Of a stretch of 64,000 nucleotides of DNA, positions 45,843 through 54,330 are shown piece after piece; position 1 is the first letter of the stretch, and each line of letters begins with the position of its first letter. Location of the stretch: NCBI RefSeq assembly GCF_000746525.1, contig NZ_CP009048.1, forward strand, positions 3,589,501 to 3,653,500, written 5' to 3'. The translations under genes and the position numbers were made by a program. The notes under the pieces were generated by a model. The model made no database searches. It saw only the letters and a program-made list of their open reading frames with translations, and was not told where the DNA came from. This DNA comes from Pseudomonas alkylphenolica (GTDB lineage Bacteria; Pseudomonadota; Gammaproteobacteria; Pseudomonadales; Pseudomonadaceae).

Positions 45843-45991
45843 GTGTCTGCTGTTTCGTGTTATGGCGGCTGTGCGCGGGGCGCCTTCGTGCGCGCCGGGT
45901 TCCTTGATTCCCGGTTGACCAACCTGCGTACAGTCGCCACCCATCGTTTGGTCACGGTTCGTGGCGGCTCCACCAATCAAGGAGCTCCACA

Positions 45992-46336
45992 ATGACAAAA
46001 ATAGTCCCCGATCCCCCACCCACCACGCAAACCAGCACCACCTTCGGCTCCTGCAACGGCAGCCACGATCCGCTCTTCGCCGTCCGTGCCGGTGTTTCTT
46101 CCGAAGACGCCCTGGTCCACGCCTCCGTCCTGCTCAAAAGCGCCTACCAGACCAACGCCCACGCCTGTGACATGGTCAACGAAGAAGTGCGCGGCTTGCT
46201 TTGGGCTACGGAGCAATCGCTGGAGATGAGCCTGGCGCTGGTGGAAGCACTACTGGATGAAGTCGAAGCACGCTCGGCAACGGCGGCAGTACTGCGCCGT
46301 ACCCAGCAGGCGGAGCAAGCCTCGGTGAAGTCTTAA
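45992..46336 (+). CDS. DUF3077 family protein
   Basis: This 114-residue protein begins MTKIVPDPPPTTQTSTTFGS and has the DUF3077 pattern: VSSEDALVHASVLLKSAYQT, then RGLLWATEQSLEMSLALVEALLDE. Such small proteins occur in many copies in pseudomonads and have no known function. The ATG follows AAGGAGCTCCACA. The long structured leader upstream suggests regulation at the RNA level. Confidence 0.75.
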   Translation: MTKIVPDPPPTTQTSTTFGSCNGSHDPLFAVRAGVSSEDALVHASVLLKSAYQTNAHACDMVNEEVRGLLWATEQSLEMSLALVEALLDEVEARSATAAVLRRTQQAEQASVKS

Positions 46337-46379
46337 TCGCAGGTTGCTTCAGGGCCGCCGATGCGGCCCACCGCCCAGG

Positions 46380-47261
46380 CTACTGCGACAGAAAGCTGAC
46401 CAACTGACGACCATGGGTACTGAGCGACTCCCACCCCTTGATGCACAGCCGCAGTTCAAGCGTCGCCCAGCCCTCTTCAAGCAGCACCACACGCACCGGT
46501 AGTTCTTGCTCCATACGCCGAGCCGTGGTCTCCGGCAGCATGGCAATCCCGGCACGCTGAGCCACCAGTTGGGCGATGGCTTCAAAGCTGGGCGCGCGTA
46601 CGCGGATCTGCAGGGGCATGGCCAGTTTCATCGCCCGCTCTTCGACAAAGCGTTGCATGGCCCGCTCGGCCGGCATACCGATGAAGGGGTACCCCAGGGC
46701 ATCGCGCAGACGCGTCTGTTCACGTTCTGCCAATGGGTGCCCGTTCGGCACCAGCATCACCAGCCGCTCGCTGCGAAACGGCAACGACAGCACCCCATCG
46801 CTGATAACGCTGCCGTCATATACGCCGATTTCACACTCGCCAGTGAGCACGGCACGCATGACATCAGCGCTGCGGTACTCGGTCAGTTGCAGATCGACTT
46901 CCGGGTAGTCGGCCAGAAACGAGCCAAGCACCGCGGGCAACAGGCTGCTGGTGGTCACGGTGGTGGCGGCCAGGCGCAGGGTGATGCGGCGTTGGCCGGC
47001 GAGCTCCTTTAAGGTGTCCTGCAGCTTTTGCGCTTCGCCAAGTACGCTGCTGGCAGCCTCCAGCACCAGCCGACCGGTCGGTGTCAGTTGCATGCCACCG
47101 GCCGTACGGGTGAATACGGTGATGCCGCAACGCTCCTCGAACAGGCGCAGGCGGGTGCTGGCGGCCGAGATAGCAACCGGGATGCTGGCAGCGGCCTTGC
47201 TCAGACTGCCGGAGGCGGCAATGGCGCTCAGCAGGCGCAAATCAGAGAGATCAAAGTGCAC
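46380..47261 (-). CDS. LysR-family transcriptional regulator
   Basis: This 293-residue regulator has an N-terminal winged helix (LSDLRLLSAIAASGSLSKAAASIPVAISAASTRLRLFEERCG) and a C-terminal periplasmic-binding-like effector domain. It is divergent from the EamA-family transporter gene, with about 105 bases between, and probably controls it. The inducer is unknown. Confidence 0.9.
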   Translation of the reverse strand: MHFDLSDLRLLSAIAASGSLSKAAASIPVAISAASTRLRLFEERCGITVFTRTAGGMQLTPTGRLVLEAASSVLGEAQKLQDTLKELAGQRRITLRLAATTVTTSSLLPAVLGSFLADYPEVDLQLTEYRSADVMRAVLTGECEIGVYDGSVISDGVLSLPFRSERLVMLVPNGHPLAEREQTRLRDALGYPFIGMPAERAMQRFVEERAMKLAMPLQIRVRAPSFEAIAQLVAQRAGIAMLPETTARRMEQELPVRVVLLEEGWATLELRLCIKGWESLSTHGRQLVSFLSQ

Positions 47262-47366
47262 TTGGGGTTCTCTTTTGGCGAAGGCTTCGTTCTGGAAAAT
47301 GCGATTCTGCGCTGCTTGCCTTCACTTTAGAATAACGCCTGTACCTTCTCCTCTGTCGGGCTGCTG

Positions 47367-48338
47367 ATGAATAAATTACGTGGGTTTTGCCAGCGTTGCG
47401 TCGAAAACGGCAGCCTGTTTGCAGTGCTGTCGGCACTCGGTTTCAGCCTCAAGGCGATTTTCGTCAAGCTGTCTTATGCGGCCAGTCAGGTGGATGCAAT
47501 CACGCTGCTGGCGATGCGCATGGGTTTGTCGTTGCCACTGTTTGCCTGGCTGGTGTGGGCCAGCCGCGGCCCGGCCAATGCGCCCATGACCCTTGCCGAT
47601 GGTGTACGGGTGATGCTGCTGGGACTGTTCGGTTATTACCTGGCGAGCCTGTTCGATTTCTACGGGCTGCAGTACATCAGTGCCGGGCTTGAGCGGCTGA
47701 TTCTGTTCACTTACCCGACCCTGGTGCTGGTGTTCCAGGCCATCGCCCTGCGCGAACGCCCTACCCTGCGCACCCTGGCGGCGATGGGTTTGTGCTACCT
47801 GGGCCTGGGCATCGCCTTCGTGCACGACGTCAGCGCCAACGGAATGGGCGGCCAGGTGATGCTCGGCGCGGCATGGGTGTTTGCCAGTGCGGTGACCTAC
47901 GCGCTGTATTACTCAGGCACCGGCATGATGCTCAAGCGCATGAGTTCCATGCGCCTGGCCGGGCTTGCGGGCAGTGCGTCGTCGTTGATGGTGCTGGCGC
48001 ACTATCTGCTGACGGCCGATACCCACCTGCTCTGGCAGCTGCCCTCTGCGGTATGGGTGTACGCGGCGTTGATGGCTCTGGTTTCCACGGTGTTGCCGAT
48101 CTATTGGGTGGCGCTGGCGATTCAGCGCATGGGCGCCACCCATACCGCCGCGGTCGGTAATCTCGGGCCGGTGCTGACGGTGCTGGCGTCATGGGCTGTG
48201 CTCAGCGAAGAAGTCTCGCTGTACCAGATCATCGGGCTGGCCTTGGTGTTGTTCGGGGTGTCGCGGCTCAAGCCGGTGCGGGCCAAAGGCGAGACGCAAG
48301 TGTCTGGACAGGCCAGCACGGCGGCGCAAAAAACATAG
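47367..48338 (+). CDS. EamA-family membrane transporter
   Basis: This 323-residue protein has about ten hydrophobic segments and the two-EamA-domain repeat typical of DMT-superfamily exporters (SLFAVLSALGFSLKAIFVKLSY, and later VSTVLPIYWVALAIQRMGATHTAAVGNLGPVLTVLASWAVLSE). Substrates are usually amino acids or metabolites. It is divergent from a LysR gene, which likely regulates it. Confidence 0.88.
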   Translation: MNKLRGFCQRCVENGSLFAVLSALGFSLKAIFVKLSYAASQVDAITLLAMRMGLSLPLFAWLVWASRGPANAPMTLADGVRVMLLGLFGYYLASLFDFYGLQYISAGLERLILFTYPTLVLVFQAIALRERPTLRTLAAMGLCYLGLGIAFVHDVSANGMGGQVMLGAAWVFASAVTYALYYSGTGMMLKRMSSMRLAGLAGSASSLMVLAHYLLTADTHLLWQLPSAVWVYAALMALVSTVLPIYWVALAIQRMGATHTAAVGNLGPVLTVLASWAVLSEEVSLYQIIGLALVLFGVSRLKPVRAKGETQVSGQASTAAQKT

Positions 48339-48444
48339 GTGGGCAGATCAACTAGACTGCAAGGTTCGGGTGCTGAAATTTCCTGAATGCACCCGTTCCC
48401 CAACAGTAGTTACTGCCACCGAGTTGATCTGAGTACACACCGTC

Positions 48445-49197
48445 ATGTGTAAGTCATGTGATTCAACTTCTTCTTCAAACACAACTGATCGTCGTCGTTT
48501 TCTTCGCATTGCCGGACTTGGAGCAGGTGCCCTGCTGCTGTCCGGTGCGCTGCCTGGCAGGTTTGTCACGGCGGCCGAAAAAACGGCTGCGCCCCCCAAA
48601 CCGCAAAACGCAATCAACCCCGACCAGGCGCTACAACGGCTGATTGCAGGCAATGAACGCTATGTCAGCGGAAACTCGGACACACACGATTTCAAGGACG
48701 AGCGCGAAGCCTTGGTGTCCGGCCAGAACCCGTTCGTGGCGGTGCTCAGTTGTTCCGACTCGCGGATCGCCCCCGAATACGCGTTCGACACCGCACGCGG
48801 TGACCTTTTTGCGATTCGCGTGGCCGGCAACTTCGTCACCGGCGAAGGCCTGGCCAGCCTTGAGTACGCCGTCGCCGTACTCGGCACACCGTTGATCCTG
48901 GTACTCGGCCATGAAAGCTGTGGCGCGATCGATGCCGGAATCAAAGCGCTGAAAGATTCCACCGTGTTCCCCGGGCACATTCCGAAACTGACGGAGGCAC
49001 TCAAGCCCTCTATCGAGAAGGTCCTCAAACAACCCGGCAACTTGATGGAAAATGCCACGGCGCAAAATGTCAAAGACTCGGTCCAGAGCCTTAAGGGCGC
49101 CACGCCCTTGATCACCGATGCGCTCGACAAGGGCAAGTTGAAAATCGTCGGCGGCGTCTATCGCCTGGCCACCGGCAAAGTCGAGCTGATTGCCTGA
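48445..49197 (+). CDS. Tat-exported beta-carbonic anhydrase
   Basis: This 250-residue enzyme interconverts CO2 and bicarbonate. It begins with the Tat-type signal RRRFLRIAGLGAGALLLSGALPG, so it should act in the periplasm. Zinc ligands are visible in VLSCSDSR (Cys) and GHESCGA (His and Cys), with the SDSR Asp-Arg pair intact. The rest matches beta-class enzymes (VAGNFVTGEGLASLEYAVAVLG). The ATG is preceded by a weak site. It appears monocistronic. Confidence 0.9.
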   Translation: MCKSCDSTSSSNTTDRRRFLRIAGLGAGALLLSGALPGRFVTAAEKTAAPPKPQNAINPDQALQRLIAGNERYVSGNSDTHDFKDEREALVSGQNPFVAVLSCSDSRIAPEYAFDTARGDLFAIRVAGNFVTGEGLASLEYAVAVLGTPLILVLGHESCGAIDAGIKALKDSTVFPGHIPKLTEALKPSIEKVLKQPGNLMENATAQNVKDSVQSLKGATPLITDALDKGKLKIVGGVYRLATGKVELIA

Positions 49198-49275
49198 CCC
49201 CGGACGCGGGCAAGGAAGCCCGGCTGACCGTGCGTCTACATTGTTTGTCCCCAGTCCCGGTTTCGGAGACCCAAG

Positions 49276-49755
49276 ATGACCAGCAAGAATACGATTTGCC
49301 TGTGGTTTGACGGCACGGCGCTGGACGCTGCGACGTTCTACGCCAAGACCTTTCCGGACAGCACCGTGGTGGCCGTTCATCACGCGCCTGGCGACTACCC
49401 TTCGGGCAAAAAAGGCGATGTGCTGACGGTGGAGTTCACGGTGATGGGCATCCCCTGCCTGGGGCTCAACGGCGGTCCGATGTTCCAGCACAGCGAGGCG
49501 TTTTCGTTCCAGGTTGCCACGGATGACCAGGCCGAAACGGATCGCCTGTGGAACGCGATTGTCGGCAATGGCGGCGAGGAAAGTGCCTGTGGCTGGTGCA
49601 AGGACAAATGGGGGCTTTCGTGGCAGATCACGCCTCGCATCCTGACGGCGGCAATTAGCAACCCTGATCGGGCAGCAGCCAAGCGTGCATTCGAAGCGAT
49701 GATGGAAATGGGCAAGATCGACATTGCCGGGATTGAAGCGGCGCTCAAAGGCTGA
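49276..49755 (+). CDS. VOC-family (PhnB-like) protein
   Basis: This 159-residue protein resembles the 3-demethylubiquinone-9 methyltransferase-like/PhnB branch of the vicinal oxygen chelate superfamily: TICLWFDGTALDAATFYAKTFPDS, FTVMGIPCLGLNGGPMFQHSEAFSF and CGWCKDKWGLSWQITPRIL. The metal-dependent function of such proteins is mostly unknown. The ATG at 49276 is preceded by GGAGACCCAAG. Confidence 0.8.
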   Translation: MTSKNTICLWFDGTALDAATFYAKTFPDSTVVAVHHAPGDYPSGKKGDVLTVEFTVMGIPCLGLNGGPMFQHSEAFSFQVATDDQAETDRLWNAIVGNGGEESACGWCKDKWGLSWQITPRILTAAISNPDRAAAKRAFEAMMEMGKIDIAGIEAALKG

Positions 49756-49800
49756 ATCTGTGGGGCGACTGTGGTTGGATAGCGGCCACGGCACTATCCC

Positions 49801-49874
49801 CGGTGGGAGCGGGCTTGCCCCGCGATGCGATGTGACTGAAAAATCGCAATCGCGGGGCAAGCCCGCTCCCACCG
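49801..49874. repeat. REP pair
   Basis: Two inverted copies of the GTGGGAGCGGGCTTGCCCCG core lie between the VOC gene and the convergent amidohydrolase gene. Confidence 0.85.
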
Positions 49875-49902
49875 ATGGTGTGGCATCGTGGCTGATGAGT
49901 GA

Positions 49903-51837
49903 CTACTGGCTGTACACCGTCTTTCCGCGGAAGACCGTCTGCAGCACTTTGGTGTCGGCGATTTGTTCGGGTTTTCCTTGCTCAACCAAGTCGAACAGGT
50001 TGCGGTCGAGAACGATGAAGTCAGCCGACTTGCCCGGCTCGATCGAGCCGATCAGTTGGTCCTGCCGAACCGCGCGGGCACCGTTGATGGTGTAGGCATC
50101 GAGCATCTGTTCCAGCGTCGCCGACTGCTCTGCATTGTAGGCCGGCTCACCAGGTATGGCGCGGGTAATGCCGGCGGCGATGTTCATGAAAGGACGCGGG
50201 TCGCGTGAGTCGACCGGCGCGTCACTGCCGGCGACCAGTACTGCGCCGGTTTTGGCAGAGCTTTGCACCGGGTAGATGGCGTTCCAGGTGTAACTGTTTT
50301 TGTTATAAAGCAGGTCGTTGATGTCCTGACCCTTTTTGCTTTTTTCCAGGAACGGTGTGATCAGCACGTCATAGTCGGGCTGCTGGTTGATCCAGGCGTA
50401 AGTGTAGGTGAGGTACACCCCGAGCTCGCCAAGGCGGCGTTGATCGTCCGGGTGGATGACCTGCAGATGGGCAATGGTATGCGGGATGTGTTTGTTGCCA
50501 TTACGCTGACGGGCAGCTTCCAGGGCATCTACCGCGACACGCGTGGCGCGGTCGCCAACACTGTGGACGTGAATGCTGAAGCCATCGGCATCGAGGGCGC
50601 TGGCGTAGTTCTTGAAGTCTTCAGCCTTGTAATTGACGATGCCGTTTTTCTTCGAGTCTTCGCTGTCCTTGGTAACGGTGACAACCCCGGTGTCGGCGTT
50701 GAGCTTGAGGTGGGGGGTCTGATAGTTGTGCAGCATTCCGGCATTGGGTGAGAACGGCGGCGTGCTGAAGGAATCCCCTTCGAGCACACCGTCGGCAAAT
50801 ATCTTCACCGCATCGGCCTTGATCAACGGATTGTCCGCGAACGCAGCACGCACCTCCTGCGCTTTTTTCAGGTGCCCGGCAATGTCCACCTTGCCCTTGT
50901 AATCGTCGTCAATGAAGCAGGTGGCGGCGGTGACCCGCATGTTCAGCAGATCCTGCTTCTGCATCTTCACCAACTGTTCGCGGATGAAGTCATTGCTGCA
51001 AGCATCCTGAATGCTGGTGATGCCGCTTTGCGCCATGACCTTGGCCACCTCCGGCAAGATCTCGCCATAGACCTTTTCGCCGCGTGGATCGCCGGGCTTT
51101 TGCGCAAACATGTCGAAGTTTCCGACCGGAATTTTCTCTTTGGCCGCGTCGCGCACTACGCCGGTGTCCAGGCTGACGTAGGGCGCCAGCTCGGCGAACA
51201 CACCACCCTTGGCCAGGGTTTTGGCAGTGAAGCCAACGCTGTTGCCCTGTTCATCCTCGGCCATGCTCAAGGCTTTGGAGTTGTAGGCGCTGGCATGGCC
51301 ATCGACCCCGGACAAGATGATCGGATGGCCATCGGCGGCCGCATCGAGGGCCTGGCGGATGGTTTTGTAGTTGGCCGTCGGTTCATTGCCCTCATAGGGA
51401 ACCCACTGATCGATCTTCAGCCAGGCACCGGGCTCGCTGGCGTAGCGCGGCAGGCATTCCTTCACCTTGCTGGCCAGCTGATCGAGGTTTACTGCCTTGC
51501 CTTCAAGGTCGCAGACATCCAGGGCGACGGTGCCCAGCACATGGATATGGTTGTCGTGCAGGCCTGGCAAAACCATCTTGCCGCCCAGATCGACCACCTG
51601 AAAACCTTGCTTGATGAAGGATTCCGCGCCCTCCCGGTTGCCGGTATAGACGAACCTGTCGTTGGCAACGGCGATCGCTTCGACCTTGCGGTGCTGGCCA
51701 TCCTGCGTGTAAATCTCGCCGTTGAGGTACACCGTGTTGCTGCCGACAACTGGCACAGGCGTCTGGCTGCAGCCGCTGATCCCGGCGAGCAAGGCGATGG
51801 AGCAAAGCGTTAAGTGTTGTTTTTGTTTTAAGCGCAT
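49903..51837 (-). CDS. Amidohydrolase with lipoprotein signal (YtcJ-like)
   Basis: This 644-residue protein starts MRLKQKQHLTLCSIALLAGISGCSQTPVP, with a lipobox ISGC that should anchor it. The metal-binding region LPGLHDNHIHVLGTVALD has the HxH motif, and later VDGHASAYNSKALS and HVHSVGDRATRVAVDALE match the YtcJ/NfdA-type amidohydrolase_3 family. The substrate is unknown. ATG 51837 follows CGGAGACGGT. It is divergent from the TetR regulator, and a palindrome lies in between. Confidence 0.85.
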   Translation of the reverse strand: MRLKQKQHLTLCSIALLAGISGCSQTPVPVVGSNTVYLNGEIYTQDGQHRKVEAIAVANDRFVYTGNREGAESFIKQGFQVVDLGGKMVLPGLHDNHIHVLGTVALDVCDLEGKAVNLDQLASKVKECLPRYASEPGAWLKIDQWVPYEGNEPTANYKTIRQALDAAADGHPIILSGVDGHASAYNSKALSMAEDEQGNSVGFTAKTLAKGGVFAELAPYVSLDTGVVRDAAKEKIPVGNFDMFAQKPGDPRGEKVYGEILPEVAKVMAQSGITSIQDACSNDFIREQLVKMQKQDLLNMRVTAATCFIDDDYKGKVDIAGHLKKAQEVRAAFADNPLIKADAVKIFADGVLEGDSFSTPPFSPNAGMLHNYQTPHLKLNADTGVVTVTKDSEDSKKNGIVNYKAEDFKNYASALDADGFSIHVHSVGDRATRVAVDALEAARQRNGNKHIPHTIAHLQVIHPDDQRRLGELGVYLTYTYAWINQQPDYDVLITPFLEKSKKGQDINDLLYNKNSYTWNAIYPVQSSAKTGAVLVAGSDAPVDSRDPRPFMNIAAGITRAIPGEPAYNAEQSATLEQMLDAYTINGARAVRQDQLIGSIEPGKSADFIVLDRNLFDLVEQGKPEQIADTKVLQTVFRGKTVYSQ

Positions 51838-51850
51838 ACCGTCTCCGATT

Positions 51851-51874
51851 AAATTACAGTAATTACTGTAATTT
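51851..51874. promoter_or_regulatory. Perfect 24-base palindrome, probable TetR operator
   Basis: The half-site AAATTACAGTAA is followed directly by its exact inverse (TTACTGTAATTT). It lies 14 bases before the amidohydrolase start and 105 bases before the TetR start, the right place to control both. Confidence 0.75.
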
Positions 51875-51978
51875 GCACTTCTACCAGCGTTGCCCATTGG
51901 CGTCAATCAGTGAGATTTGACTCGGTTGGACAAGACAATGTGAAATGCGCGCCTACTAACAATAAGGCTGTGCGTTCG

Positions 51979-52626
51979 ATGACTTCGCTAGATTTGAAGA
52001 TGCGCCGCGAGCCGCGCCAGCAACGCACCCTGGCGATCATCCAGAAGATTGAACAGGCGACGCTGGCACTGCTCAAGGAAGGCGGTATTGGCCTGCTCAA
52101 TACCAACGCCATCGCCGAACGCTGCGACATTGACATCAAGTCGCTGTACCGCTTTTTCCCGAACAAGGAAGCCATCGTCTATCGCCTGGCCGAGCAGTGG
52201 CTGGAGGAAATACGCCGGCGGCAACAGGCGATTTATCAGAGCGATCTGGGCCTGGTTGAAATCTGGGACGCGCTCGATGACATGATCGACGGGATCGAGC
52301 AGCAGTTTTCCGGCTATGGCGCACTCTGGCAGGCCATGGATGTCATTCCGGCGTTACATGGCCTGGAGCAAGCGCACGAGACACTGCAGATCGACAACAT
52401 GGTGGTGCTGCTCAGAAAGCACGGCTGCTGCTGGCCGCAGAAGGACATCACCGAACTGGCCAGGTATTTGTACCGGACCTGGGATGTGGTCAAGCAAGGC
52501 AGCATCGAGCAAGGCGAAGCGCGTGGGCTGATGTGGCGTGCGCATAAAAAGTGGCAGCATCGCCTGCTGTTGTCGGCGGTTAAATGCCGGGACAGTGCCG
52601 AGTTTGAACAGGGTCTGGCAGATTAA
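51979..52626 (+). CDS. TetR-family transcriptional regulator
   Basis: This 215-residue protein has an N-terminal helix-turn-helix (ATLALLKEGGIGLLNTNAIAERCDIDIKSLYRFFPNKEAIVYRL) with the typical SLYRFFPNKE recognition part. The ligand-binding half is helical. ATG 51979 is a reasonable start; ATG 51910 would add 23 residues of unlikely sequence. It likely represses the divergent amidohydrolase and itself. Confidence 0.85.
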   Translation: MTSLDLKMRREPRQQRTLAIIQKIEQATLALLKEGGIGLLNTNAIAERCDIDIKSLYRFFPNKEAIVYRLAEQWLEEIRRRQQAIYQSDLGLVEIWDALDDMIDGIEQQFSGYGALWQAMDVIPALHGLEQAHETLQIDNMVVLLRKHGCCWPQKDITELARYLYRTWDVVKQGSIEQGEARGLMWRAHKKWQHRLLLSAVKCRDSAEFEQGLAD

Positions 52627-52656
52627 GCCAGCACCGACGAATCCAGGGAGCGACAC

Positions 52657-53220
52657 ATGACATTGACTGTCGACAGTTTGGTCAGCATCGCCATGACCAA
52701 CCCTATAAACGCCGAGCTTGCTGCACGTTTGCCAGCGTTGGGCCTGAGTCAGTGCATGCTGACGGCCGGCTGTCTTTTCCAGGCGGTCTGGAATCATCAG
52801 GCGAACCAGCCAACGGCGTGGGGCATCAAGGACTACGACGTTTTTTACTTCGACGATGACCTGTCCTGGGCGGCCGAGAACGAGGTCATCAAGGCCGCTC
52901 AACAGCTGTTTCAGGACCTTGGGGTGAATGTCGAGGTGAAGAATCAGGCGCGCGTTCATCTCTGGTACGGCGAGCGCTTCGGCAGGCCGTATCCTCAGCT
53001 GATGTCAGCCCGAGACGGAGTTGATCGTTACCTGATTGCCGGTACCTGTATCGGGCTGGATGTCGGGAACGGTGAGCTCTATGCACCCTACGGCCTGACC
53101 GACATTGAACACGGGCTGCTACGGATCAATCCGAACAATGCACAGCCTGATCTGTTCGAGCAAAAGGCAAAAAGCTACCAGGCGCGCTGGCCGTGGCTGA
53201 AGATAATCACTCCATGCTGA
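52657..53220 (+). CDS. Nucleotidyltransferase-family protein (NTP_transf_6-like)
   Basis: This 187-residue protein has the nucleotidyltransferase-like pattern WGIKDYDVFYFDDDLSWAAE (metal-binding aspartates) and NQARVHLWYGERFG. It matches the DUF925 group of predicted nucleotidyltransferases of unknown substrate. The ATG follows CAGGGAGCGACAC. Confidence 0.75.
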   Translation: MTLTVDSLVSIAMTNPINAELAARLPALGLSQCMLTAGCLFQAVWNHQANQPTAWGIKDYDVFYFDDDLSWAAENEVIKAAQQLFQDLGVNVEVKNQARVHLWYGERFGRPYPQLMSARDGVDRYLIAGTCIGLDVGNGELYAPYGLTDIEHGLLRINPNNAQPDLFEQKAKSYQARWPWLKIITPC

Positions 53221-53228
53221 CCCTGGTG

Positions 53229-53301
53229 GGTGGGAGCGGGCTTGCCCCGCGATTGCGATCTGTCAGTCACATCCTATCGCGGGGCAAGCCCGCTTCCACC
53301 G
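53229..53301. repeat. REP pair
   Basis: Two inverted copies of the GTGGGAGCGGGCTTGCCCCG core (second with CTTCCACC) lie between convergent genes. Confidence 0.85.
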
Positions 53302-53314
53302 GCCACAAATCCGC

Positions 53315-54232
53315 TTAGCCTAGTTCCGGCAGGCTATAGCGTTCGGCAAAGTACTGGCGGAAAAACTCCACCGCCACCCGCACCTTGGCCGAGCTGGCCA
53401 AGGGCGAGGTGTACACCGCCCAGATATCCGCCGGCTGATGATAGTCGCCCAACACCTGAACCAAGCGCCCGTCTGCCAGGCTGTCATGCACATCCCACCA
53501 CGAACGTAGCAAGATCCCGCGCCCATCCAGACACCACTGGTGCGCCACTTCGCCATGGTTGCTCGACAGGCTGCCGGTCACCCGCACGCTTTCCTCGCCA
53601 TTGGGCCCTTCCAGTTGCCAGATGCCGAAAGGATGGTCGCGTTCTTTGATCACCAGACAATCATGGCTGCCCAGCTCAGCCAGCACTTTCGGCGTTCCAC
53701 GCCGCGCCAGATAGGCCGGTGAGGCGCACAGCACCCGGCGGTTCTTGGCCAGCGGCTTGGCAATCAGATTGGGCGAAATCGTGTTGCCGACCCGGATATC
53801 CAGGTCGACGCCCTCTTCGATCAGGTCGACCAGGCGATCATGAACATCCAGACGAACGTCCAGACGCGGATAACGCTCGGCCAGCTCCGACAAGGCCGGC
53901 GCCACAAAGCGCCGCCCCAGGCCCAGGCTGCTGGCAATGCGCAGCTGACCTGTAGGCTCGCGGTGCTGGGCGCTGATGTCGTCACCCATGCGCTGCACCG
54001 CATCGAAGATCTGCTGCGCCCATTGGTAAACCCGCTCGCCCTCCTCGCTCACGGTCACCCGCCGGGTGGTGCGATGCAGCAGGCGCACCTCAAGGGTCTG
54101 CTCGAGCACACGTATGCGTTTGCTGATGAACGCGGCGGACATCCCCAGTTCGTCGGCCACGGCGGCAAAGCTGGCGCGTTTGGCCACCTGAAGGAAGATA
54201 TTGAGGTCGTCGAGGCTCGGAAGATTATTCAC
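53315..54232 (-). CDS. dmlR: LysR-family regulator, DmlR-like
   Basis: This 305-residue regulator starts MNNLPSLDDLNIFLQVAKRA with a winged helix (SFAAVADELGMSAAFISKRIRVLEQTL) and a LysR substrate domain. It is divergent from the tartrate/D-malate dehydrogenase gene, as E. coli DmlR (YeaT) is from dmlA. It is therefore the likely activator of the following cluster; the symbol is assigned by synteny and is tentative. Confidence 0.8.
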   Translation of the reverse strand: MNNLPSLDDLNIFLQVAKRASFAAVADELGMSAAFISKRIRVLEQTLEVRLLHRTTRRVTVSEEGERVYQWAQQIFDAVQRMGDDISAQHREPTGQLRIASSLGLGRRFVAPALSELAERYPRLDVRLDVHDRLVDLIEEGVDLDIRVGNTISPNLIAKPLAKNRRVLCASPAYLARRGTPKVLAELGSHDCLVIKERDHPFGIWQLEGPNGEESVRVTGSLSSNHGEVAHQWCLDGRGILLRSWWDVHDSLADGRLVQVLGDYHQPADIWAVYTSPLASSAKVRVAVEFFRQYFAERYSLPELG

Positions 54233-54330
54233 GTTTCGTGTTCTAAGAATCTATGAATGGCGAGATTATCTCTGAATGAAGCCCTTATAGCATGGTCCGC
54301 ACCTGTTCCCTAGACAACGAGTGCGCCCCC

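Larger units (their letters stand above)
45593..45991. other. Untranslated leader before the DUF3077 gene
   Basis: These 399 bases contain no credible gene. They hold a REP-like element (about 45620-45659), a terminator-like hairpin (45809-45842), a GGGCGCCTTCGTGCGCGCC hairpin near 45880 and a long stem TCGCCAC/GTGGCGG enclosing GTTTGGTCAC near 45935-45968. See the separate finding on the structured leader. Confidence 0.5.
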
